Below are positions 1 through 5,369 of a DNA stretch of 5,503 nucleotides, in pieces. Position numbers and translations under genes: made by a program. The first letter of the stretch is position 1. Every line of letters starts with the position of its first letter. The notes below the pieces were generated by a model, which saw nothing but the letters and a program-made list of their open reading frames with translations, made no database searches and had not been told where the DNA came from. Origin of the DNA: DATCHW01 sp036508135 (GTDB taxonomy: Bacteria > Bacteroidota > Ignavibacteria > Tepidaquicellales > Tepidaquicellaceae); contig DATCHW010000091.1 of the NCBI GenBank assembly GCA_036508135.1, forward strand, positions 1 through 5,503, read 5' to 3'.

Positions 1-1
1 T

Positions 2-241
2 GAACCGCAAAAAGGATTGTTATTTAAAGGTTATCAGCTTTATACAAAAATATTTGTCCGACTGACGGCCAAATACTTATCGAGTGATAAAGTAGCTTAC
101 GACTACTTGCAGGCATCGATGCATGCGTTCCCGAATGGAGAGAAATTAATAGGAATTTTAGAAGAAAATGGATTTAAATTAAATATTTACTACAAATTTA
201 CTTTTGGGGTTTGTAGTATGTATCTGGTTGAAAAGCAATAG
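2..241 (+). CDS. ubiE: Demethylmenaquinone methyltransferase (UbiE/MenG family), C-terminal part
   Basis: This is the 3' end of a gene that begins before the window; the frame is open from base 2 and stops with TAG at 239-241, giving 79 residues. The segment matches the C-terminus of the UbiE/MenG family: a YDYLQASMHAFPNGEKL stretch (family pattern YxYLpeSvxaFPxGexf), then an 'ENGF' turn and 'FTFGVCSMYLVEK' (family pattern lTfGixxlYvxeK). The family uses S-adenosylmethionine to C-methylate demethylmenaquinone to menaquinone (and in some bacteria the ubiquinone precursor). In Bacteroidota the menaquinone role is expected. The SAM-binding motifs lie upstream of the window, so catalytic residues cannot be checked. 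The stop codon is one base from the stop of the convergent gene at 243-1532. Identification rests on C-terminal motifs only, but these are distinctive. Confidence 0.87.
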   Translation, partial: EPQKGLLFKGYQLYTKIFVRLTAKYLSSDKVAYDYLQASMHAFPNGEKLIGILEENGFKLNIYYKFTFGVCSMYLVEKQ

Positions 242-242
242 A

Positions 243-1532
243 TTAATTAACACCTCTCAATAAATTTATATCGCCCTTTCTTAATTTCTCTCCTGTTCTT
301 TCTTTTGTTATAGGATTTGGTTTTGAATTTGGATCGAAGTCAGAACCGTAAGCTTTTATCACATAAAAATAAGGTCCGGGAACTGCATCTTTACCGTTTA
401 TTTTACCGTCCCAACCTTTTGTTGGGTCTGTCCAAGTATAAACTAATCTTCCCCATCGATTGTATACCCAACATTGAAAACTGATTAATGACTTATATGC
501 AACCCGAAATTCATCATTAAAACCATCTCCATTCGGAGTAAATACATTGGGAACCCAAATATCTGATTCAGAAACAGTAACAGTAATTGAATCAGAAAAT
601 GAACAAGTGCTGTTACTAACCGTAACTTTAACTTTATATGTTCCGGCTTGTGTAAATGTATATCGATGATCCTTATCTGTTCTGTTGATAACTAATTTAT
701 TGTCTTGATAAATGCCCCAGTTATAATATTGCGTAATCGGTTCATTTGCGTTACTCAAGAACTGTATATCCAATGGTGCTGAACCACTTACCTGAGATGC
801 TTGAGATGGTCTTTCAGCCTCATTTTTTGCGTCCCGAATTGTTACGATAGAAGTTGCATGACAAATTACAGCTACCGGCGTATATTGTGAACTTGAAATA
901 CTAATTGGAGCCAATCCCAAATCGGTTGCAAACTGATCACCCGAAAGCGTGAAACTTGTATTACAAAAAGGCGCAGGAACTGATTTTTGAGTTGCTGGTA
1001 ATATTAAAGTTTGTATGGTATCAATTTGCTTCCATGAGGTCGTTTTGTCATCCCATGTAAGTGTTTTATATTTAATGCTAAAATCTCTTATAAGTATATG
1101 TGGATTCCCATCGACAGATTTATAGGTTAACTGAGGAACATTCGCATCAATCAATAGTTTTACTTCTTTGCATTGCGAACCGGGATTATTTTCAGGTTCA
1201 ATAGTACTTAAAACCGGAAGATTGTTTTTATAATCAATCACCCAAATATGTGTTACTTTGCCATCAACATTTAATATATATCCGGTGGCATCATCGGGCG
1301 AAATATAGGATTGATTGCTGATTGAAATAGTGGGATTAGTAAATTTATACCAATTAATGCTAGTTCCTGTTCCGGTGTAAGTAATTTCAGTTGAAGGGGT
1401 TATTCCATTAAAAACAAAAACATAATCGATTCCTGAAAAAGAAGTATAGAATTTACCTGAATTTGAGGTTAGTTGCGCAGTTGCAATCAAGGCAATAGAA
1501 AAAAGGTAAATCGACAAAATGGTTTTTCTCAT
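243..1532 (-). CDS. Secreted T9SS type B cargo protein with PKD-like domain
   Basis: The protein has 429 residues from the ATG at 1532. The frame extends to a TTG at 1574, but the ATG is preferred: it places a signal peptide at the N-terminus (MRK, hydrophobic core, cleavage probably near ATAQ at 17-20), and the predicted promoter lies at 1572-1601, overlapping the TTG. Residues about 20-245 are a beta-rich region that I do not recognise. Residues about 249-322 look like a PKD/Ig-like fold, with 'SAPLDIQF' at the start and 'YTFTQAGTYKVKVTVSN' near the end. Residues about 324-429 are a T9SS type B sorting (gliding-motility-associated, CHU_C-like) domain: 'VPNVFTPNGDGFNDEF', 'VYNRWGRLVY', 'GWDGKINGK' and the terminal 'KGDINLLR'. 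The family is exported by Sec, then across the outer membrane by the type IX system, and is often left on the cell surface. The ligand or function of the N-terminal region is unknown. It converges on ubiE. Confidence 0.9.
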   Translation of the reverse strand: MRKTILSIYLFSIALIATAQLTSNSGKFYTSFSGIDYVFVFNGITPSTEITYTGTGTSINWYKFTNPTISISNQSYISPDDATGYILNVDGKVTHIWVIDYKNNLPVLSTIEPENNPGSQCKEVKLLIDANVPQLTYKSVDGNPHILIRDFSIKYKTLTWDDKTTSWKQIDTIQTLILPATQKSVPAPFCNTSFTLSGDQFATDLGLAPISISSSQYTPVAVICHATSIVTIRDAKNEAERPSQASQVSGSAPLDIQFLSNANEPITQYYNWGIYQDNKLVINRTDKDHRYTFTQAGTYKVKVTVSNSTCSFSDSITVTVSESDIWVPNVFTPNGDGFNDEFRVAYKSLISFQCWVYNRWGRLVYTWTDPTKGWDGKINGKDAVPGPYFYVIKAYGSDFDPNSKPNPITKERTGEKLRKGDINLLRGVN

Positions 1533-1571
1533 GGATGATGCGTAAAAATTGCTGAAATTATTTATCGTATG

Positions 1572-1601
1572 CAAATGTACATCTTTCTTATGAATAACAA
1601 A
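1572..1601 (-). promoter_or_regulatory. Bacteroidota-type promoter for the T9SS cargo gene
   Basis: Read on the minus strand, TTTG (plus 1598-1601) is followed after 18 bases by TACATTTG (plus 1572-1579). This matches the Bacteroidota -33 TTTG and -7 TAnnTTTG elements. Transcription would begin near base 1565 and leave a leader of about 30 bases before the ATG at 1532. The match is to consensus only. Confidence 0.55.
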
Positions 1602-1629
1602 AAAAACGCCGAATTATTACCCTGAATCA

Positions 1630-1658
1630 TTTGATAAACTATATTTTTAGTATTTTTG
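1630..1658 (+). promoter_or_regulatory. Bacteroidota-type promoter for the LysM/PorT-family operon
   Basis: TTTG at 1630-1633 is followed after 17 bases by TATTTTTG at 1651-1658, which fits the -33/-7 consensus TTTG ... TAnnTTTG. The predicted start of transcription is near 1665, about 30 bases before the ATG at 1698. It sits back to back with the minus-strand promoter at 1572-1601, about 30 bp away. Confidence 0.55.
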
Positions 1659-1697
1659 TATTTCCAATAAAAATATCATTTGGTAACAGCAAATACA

Positions 1698-3509
1698 ATG
1701 AAAAAGAAACTATTTAGTTTGATGCTGACAGGCTTTATCCTACTATCTTTCGCTACAGTTGGTCAAAAAGATAATTATCCGATAAAAAAAATCAAAGGCA
1801 TTGAATATTATGTATATACAGTTCAAGCCAGTGAAGGATTATTAGCTATTGGCAGGAAATTTGAAATTTCGCCCGAAGAAATCAGCAAGTTAAATCCTGA
1901 AATTCAAAATGGTCTGAAAGCTGGACAGGAAATACTAATTCAGATTCAGAAAAAATCAACCAAGAAAACAGAAAGCAAATCAAATCTGGACTTTATTCAA
2001 CACAAGGTTGAAAAGAAGCAAACTCTTTTTGCAATTAGTCATAAATACAGTGTCAGTCAAGAAGATATAAAGAAATTTAACCCCAACATTAAAACCGGAT
2101 TGAGCGAAGGAATGATATTAAATATTCCTGATTCAACCAAAATTAAAAAGCAGAAAGAAGCTGAAAATAAACAAATTTTTAAGCACAACACTACAGTATC
2201 AATAAAAAAACAGCAATTAATTACGCACAAAGTCAAGAAAACCGAAACATTATTCTCAATTTGCAAACAATATAATGTCGATATTAACGAAGTTATCAGA
2301 TTAAATCCGGGTTCAGAAACTAAAATTTCGGTTGGTTCAGAATTAAAAATTCCAACAAATTCTGATATTTCAAAACAGAAAGAACAGAACAAAGAAAATG
2401 TTGAAAATAGTTTGAAATCAACGGTCGATATCAATAAATACGTTGAGAAACCAAATAAAACGCAATATGCTGGAAATAAGAATATTCGTATTGCATTTTT
2501 GTTGCCGTTTATGCTTGATCAGGCTAAAAAAGAACTTGCTTTGGAGCGTTTTCAAAATTTTTATGCCGGAGCATTGTTAGCCATTCAATCTGCAAAAGAA
2601 AAAGGAATTTCATTTGAAATTTACACTTATGACACGGATAAAACCGAAGAAAAAATGACGGAAGTCCTGAATAATTCAGAACTGAAAACAATGGATTTAA
2701 TTATAGGACCGGCTTTCAGCAATCAGGTGGACTTGGTTGCAAATTTTGCAAAAGAATCTAAAATAAAAACGTTAATTCCATTTACTTCAAAAGTACCTGA
2801 TATTGAGAATAATCCATATCTTTTTCAATTCAATCCCGGTTCGGATACTGAATTAAAATATATGTTCGAGCTGATTAATGGGAAATTGAAAAATATACAC
2901 TTCGTTTTTGCCGAAGTTCAGGGCGTTAGTCCGTTAGATGATGGAAAAATCAGAGAGGAATCGTTAAAAATTGAACTTGCACGCCAGAGAAAATCATTTG
3001 GTATCATTGAATTAGGTTCGTCGGAGAATATTAATTTTAGTTCTGAATTAAAAAAAGGAGAAAAAAATCTGATAATTTTTGATACTGACAAATACTCAAA
3101 TGTAAACGCATATATAAAAGCGTTACTTTCAACGTCATCAGAATACGACATTGTATTATTTGAACAATATAGTTGGAATAGTCAAATAGAAAAAAAACTG
3201 GAAAGTATTTATATTTCTCCTTTTATTTCAAATTTAAATGAACAGTTGGTTGATGAGTACAACACCCGATTTGATCAATTCTTCGGAAAAGATGTTACAA
3301 ACGATTCACCCCGATACGATATTTTGGGTTACGATTTGACCAATTATTTTATTACTTATATTAATCGGTTTGGGAGTAAATTTGACACTAAAATAGGTTC
3401 TGTACATTCAATTCCCGGTATTCAATCTCAACCTTTATTCGAACGGATTTCAAATGAATCGGGATTTATAAATCAACGCGTTTATTTATCCGAAGAAAAA
3501 ACACAATAA
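1698..3509 (+). CDS. Secreted triple-LysM protein fused to a type I periplasmic-binding-protein domain
   Basis: The protein has 603 residues from the ATG at 1698. The frame opens at a TTG at 1680, but the ATG puts the signal peptide (MKKKLF, hydrophobic core to about residue 22) at the N-terminus. Three LysM repeats follow at about 37-82, 99-144 and 175-219. Each has the pattern of a V/Y-rich strand, 'TLFAIS'-like helix start, 'LNP' or 'FNPN' turn and a final 'G..L.IP'; the first is the most divergent ('EGLLAIG'). Lysine-rich linkers separate them. Residues about 264 to 590 resemble the periplasmic-binding-protein type I fold of amino-acid receptors: 'IRIAFLLPF' first strand, 'FYAGALLAI' helix, 'DLIIGPAFS' and 'IKTLIPFTS'. 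LysM domains bind peptidoglycan, so the receptor-like domain is probably tethered to the cell wall in the periplasm. No transporter genes are visible nearby, so a scaffold or signalling role is as likely as solute uptake. It is probably co-transcribed with the beta-barrel gene 21 bp downstream. Confidence 0.88.
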   Translation: MKKKLFSLMLTGFILLSFATVGQKDNYPIKKIKGIEYYVYTVQASEGLLAIGRKFEISPEEISKLNPEIQNGLKAGQEILIQIQKKSTKKTESKSNLDFIQHKVEKKQTLFAISHKYSVSQEDIKKFNPNIKTGLSEGMILNIPDSTKIKKQKEAENKQIFKHNTTVSIKKQQLITHKVKKTETLFSICKQYNVDINEVIRLNPGSETKISVGSELKIPTNSDISKQKEQNKENVENSLKSTVDINKYVEKPNKTQYAGNKNIRIAFLLPFMLDQAKKELALERFQNFYAGALLAIQSAKEKGISFEIYTYDTDKTEEKMTEVLNNSELKTMDLIIGPAFSNQVDLVANFAKESKIKTLIPFTSKVPDIENNPYLFQFNPGSDTELKYMFELINGKLKNIHFVFAEVQGVSPLDDGKIREESLKIELARQRKSFGIIELGSSENINFSSELKKGEKNLIIFDTDKYSNVNAYIKALLSTSSEYDIVLFEQYSWNSQIEKKLESIYISPFISNLNEQLVDEYNTRFDQFFGKDVTNDSPRYDILGYDLTNYFITYINRFGSKFDTKIGSVHSIPGIQSQPLFERISNESGFINQRVYLSEEKTQ

Positions 3510-3530
3510 ATAAATCTTAGAAATTATTTT

Positions 3531-4154
3531 ATGCGTAAACTCTTTATTTTCTTATTTATAGCTATTACTGCAACACTCTCAGCTCAGGCAAGGCTTGATA
3601 ACCCGGAAGTGTATGTGGGAGCTAACTTTGGCGTAACTGAATCAATGGTTATGTTTACTCCTTCAGTAAGTCAAGGATTTTTAATGGGTTATAACGGTGG
3701 TGTTGTTTTCCGGTATATTGTGGAGAAAAATGTCGGTATGCAGGCCGAAATAAATTACAGTCAACGCGGTTGGACAGAATCTTCGGGTTTATACACACGT
3801 CAATTAAATTATATCGAACTCCCTTTTATGACTCATATTTACATGGGCAAAAAGAGTCGTTTTTTTATCAATATCGGTCCAAAAGTAAGTTATTTGCTTT
3901 CCGAAAAAGTAGTTTTAAATCAAAGTACTACTTCAGACACTCAACATATTACTGCCATTCAAAATCCTTTTGATTATGGACTTTGTGGTGGTTTAGGTTT
4001 GCTTTTCAATATAAAAGGAAATATTATTCAACTTGAAACCCGCACGTATTATGGATTTAGTGATGTGTTTTCAAATAAGAAAACCGATTATTTCAGTAAA
4101 TCCAATAATTTTAATTTAGCTGTTAATCTTGCCTGGCTTTTACAGATGAAATAA
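3531..4154 (+). CDS. PorT-family outer membrane beta-barrel protein
   Basis: The protein has 207 residues. A signal peptide is clear (MRKLFIFLFIAITATLSAQA, cleaved near residue 18-20). The mature part is made of alternating strands typical of the PF13568-type outer membrane beta-barrel family: 'YVGANFGV' (28-35), 'GMQAEINYSQRGW' (69-81), 'LNYIELPFMTHIY' (92-104), 'FFINIGPKVSYLL' (111-123) and a glycine-rich strand near 150-160. The 'E.NYSQ.G ... NYIELP ... GP' order is the family signature. Automatic annotation often names such proteins 'PorT family', but I do not recognise the features of the true T9SS component PorT/SprT, so no symbol is given. It would sit in the outer membrane. It starts 21 bp after the LysM gene with no promoter in between, and the A/T-rich 'AAATTATTTT' before its ATG is usual for this phylum. 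The pairing suggests a link from peptidoglycan to the outer membrane, which is an inference. Confidence 0.83.
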   Translation: MRKLFIFLFIAITATLSAQARLDNPEVYVGANFGVTESMVMFTPSVSQGFLMGYNGGVVFRYIVEKNVGMQAEINYSQRGWTESSGLYTRQLNYIELPFMTHIYMGKKSRFFINIGPKVSYLLSEKVVLNQSTTSDTQHITAIQNPFDYGLCGGLGLLFNIKGNIIQLETRTYYGFSDVFSNKKTDYFSKSNNFNLAVNLAWLLQMK

Positions 4155-4306
4155 TAAAAAATTTGTTAGAAAGTTTACATTTTCAGAACAAAATTGTACT
4201 TCCTGCTCCAATTGTTTCAATTATCTTTGTTCAAAATTTCTTGTTTTAATTTCACGCCTTCATTCCTGTTCTCATTTCAAAATTAAGAAGTTAATTATTA
4301 TTAATG

Positions 4307-4318
4307 TGTTTTAAAACA
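4307..4318. promoter_or_regulatory. 12-bp palindrome upstream of the kduI promoter
   Basis: TGTTTTAAAACA is a perfect inverted repeat without spacer, ending 12 bases before the predicted -33 element. It could be an activator or repressor site, but it is AT-rich in an AT-rich region and may be chance. Confidence 0.25.
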
Positions 4319-4330
4319 TGTTCTGCATTA

Positions 4331-4360
4331 TTTATATAACTAAAATAAGCAGTATTTTTG
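4331..4360 (+). promoter_or_regulatory. Predicted promoter of kduI
   Basis: TATTTTTG at 4353-4360 matches the Bacteroidota -7 consensus TAnnTTTG and is identical to the -7 box at 1651-1658. The -33 element is weak: TTTA at 4331-4334, 18 bases upstream. Transcription would begin near 4367 and give a leader of about 60 bases before the ATG at 4426. A poor -33 element fits a promoter that depends on a regulator. Confidence 0.4.
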
Positions 4361-4369
4361 GTCGACCAA
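4358..4369. promoter_or_regulatory. Candidate UxuR/ExuR-type (GntR family) operator for kduI
   Basis: TTGGTCGACCAA is a perfect 12-bp palindrome. It has the form TTGGT-NN-ACCAA, like the TTGGTATACCAA core bound by hexuronate regulators UxuR/ExuR of the FadR-type GntR family in proteobacteria. It overlaps the last three bases of the predicted -7 box and covers the predicted transcription start, where a bound repressor would block the promoter. The gene downstream, kduI, belongs to uronate catabolism, which agrees with such a regulator. No regulator gene is in the window, so the assignment is by motif and context. Confidence 0.45.
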
Positions 4370-4425
4370 TCAGGAATTCGCCAACCTATTAAAAATCAAT
4401 TACAAAATAACATAAAAATAGAATA

Positions 4426-5268
4426 ATGAAAACGAACTATGAAATTCGGTATGCTTCACACCCTGAAGATGCGAAGAAGTACGACACTGCTCGCATACGA
4501 AAAGAATATTTAATCGAAAAAATCTTTTCAGTGGATGAAGTAAATATGGTATATTCATTATACGACCGTTTGGTTGTTGGTGGTGCAATGCCTGTAAATC
4601 AAACTCTTACTCTCGAAACTATAGAACCATTGAAATCCGAATATTTCCTTTCACGCCGTGAATTCGGAACTTTTAATGTTGGTGGAGCCGGAAAAGTAAC
4701 TGTTGACGGAGTTGTCATCGATTTGGGATTTAAAGAAGCTTTATATTTGGGTGCAGGCGACCGCAAAGTAACGTTTGAGAGTATTGATGCTAAGAATCCT
4801 GCTAAATTTTATTTTAATTCAGCTCCGGCTCACAAAAATTTTCCGGACAAAAAAATAACCAAAGCCGATGCCATTGTAGCAGAAATGGGTTCATTAGAAG
4901 GTGCAAATCACCGAAATATCAATAAAATGTTGGTTTGTCAGGTTTTAGAAACATGCCAGTTACAAATGGGAATGACTGAATTAGCTGCGGGAAGTGTTTG
5001 GAATACTATGCCGGCTCATACTCACAGTCGCAGAATGGAAGCTTATTTTTATTTCGAGGTGCCCGTAGAAAATGCCGTTTGTCACTTTATGGGCGAACCA
5101 ACTGAAACACGTCATATTTGGATGAAAGGTGATGAAGCTGTTATTTCACCCGAATGGTCAATTCACTCAGCAGCTGCAACCAGCAATTATACTTTTATCT
5201 GGGGAATGGCCGGTGAAAATCTCGATTATGGCGACCAGGATTTTTATAAAAATACGGAATTAAGATAA
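4426..5268 (+). CDS. kduI: 5-dehydro-4-deoxy-D-glucuronate isomerase (4-deoxy-L-threo-5-hexulose-uronate ketol-isomerase)
   Basis: The protein has 280 residues, against 278 for E. coli KduI, and is similar along its whole length. Characteristic stretches are 'MVYSLYDRLVVGGAMPV' (41-57), 'YFLSRREFGTFNVGGAGKVTVDG' split around 73-95, 'KFYFNSAPAH' (127-136), 'NKMLVCQVLETCQLQMGMTEL' around 166-186, 'WNTMPAHTHSRRMEAYFYF' (192-210) and 'SPEWSIHS' (241-248). The metal ligands of this cupin-fold enzyme appear intact as His198, His200, Glu205 and His247, equivalent to His196, His198, Glu203 and His245 in E. coli. The enzyme is cytoplasmic. It converts 5-dehydro-4-deoxy-D-glucuronate, formed from unsaturated uronates cut from pectin or glycosaminoglycans, to 3-deoxy-D-glycero-2,5-hexodiulosonate. 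The next gene probably encodes the dehydrogenase of the following step. The start has an A-rich leader and no Shine-Dalgarno sequence. A GntR-type operator candidate lies about 57 bases upstream. Confidence 0.97.
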   Translation: MKTNYEIRYASHPEDAKKYDTARIRKEYLIEKIFSVDEVNMVYSLYDRLVVGGAMPVNQTLTLETIEPLKSEYFLSRREFGTFNVGGAGKVTVDGVVIDLGFKEALYLGAGDRKVTFESIDAKNPAKFYFNSAPAHKNFPDKKITKADAIVAEMGSLEGANHRNINKMLVCQVLETCQLQMGMTELAAGSVWNTMPAHTHSRRMEAYFYFEVPVENAVCHFMGEPTETRHIWMKGDEAVISPEWSIHSAAATSNYTFIWGMAGENLDYGDQDFYKNTELR

Positions 5269-5277
5269 TAATTAGTA

Positions 5278-5304
5278 TGTAGTTTATAGTCTGTAGTTTA
5301 TAGT
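5278..5304. repeat. Two tandem copies of a 13-base repeat
   Basis: TGTAGTTTATAGT occurs at 5278-5290 and again at 5292-5304, a period of 14 bases with a single spacer base. It lies 9 bases after the kduI stop, in the spacer before the dehydrogenase gene. The top strand is rich in G and T here, whereas the end of the same spacer is rich in A and C. Confidence 0.7.
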
Positions 5305-5332
5305 AGAGGATATTAAGCTGATACTATGGACG

Positions 5333-5364
5333 CAACTAACCAATTATACAAATAACCAACTAAC
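5333..5364. repeat. Two spaced copies of CAACTAAC
   Basis: CAACTAAC occurs at 5333-5340 and 5357-5364, 24 bases apart start to start, within an A/C-rich stretch that runs into the start of the downstream gene. The role is unknown; it may simply be low-complexity spacer. Confidence 0.4.
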
Positions 5365-5369
5365 AATAA

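Larger units (their letters stand above)
4155..4425. other. Non-coding gap between the envelope genes and kduI
   Basis: These 271 AT-rich bases hold no credible gene. The left part (about 4155-4300) has only weak, interrupted inverted repeats and no convincing terminator. The right part contains the palindrome TGTTTTAAAACA (4307-4318), a predicted promoter (4331-4360) and the palindrome TTGGTCGACCAA (4358-4369), so it is best read as the control region of kduI. Confidence 0.6.

Noticed and set aside
1533..1574. N-terminal extension of the T9SS cargo gene to a TTG at 1574
   Set aside because: It would put 14 polar residues before a standard signal peptide and would start inside the predicted -7 box.
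1680..1697. N-terminal extension of the LysM gene to a TTG at 1680
   Set aside because: The ATG at 1698 gives a standard MKKK signal peptide; the extra six codons add nothing recognisable.
2057..2434. Open frame of 125 codons on the minus strand
   Set aside because: It lies wholly inside the LysM repeats on the other strand; its Phe/Leu/Ser/Ile/Cys-rich composition is what antisense of Lys/Glu/Asn-rich coding gives. No family resemblance.
2918..3151. Open frame of 77 codons on the minus strand
   Set aside because: Antisense shadow of the binding-protein domain, with no recognisable motif and no promoter.
3770..3973. Open frame of 67 codons on the plus strand
   Set aside because: Out-of-frame shadow inside the beta-barrel gene, whose own frame has a signal peptide and family motifs.
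4186..4232. Inverted repeat GAACAAA (4186-4192) / TTTGTTC (4226-4232) as a terminator of the LysM/barrel operon
   Set aside because: The stem is only 7 bp, AT-rich, with a 33-base loop and no clean T tract after it. It is too weak to call.
4400..4588. Open frame of 62 codons on the minus strand
   Set aside because: Antisense to the start of kduI, which is a secure gene; it would also cover the kduI leader.
5300..5327. Inverted repeat ATAGTA / TACTAT after kduI as a terminator
   Set aside because: The stem is 6 bp and AT-rich with a 16-base loop and no T run; the next gene is probably in the same operon.
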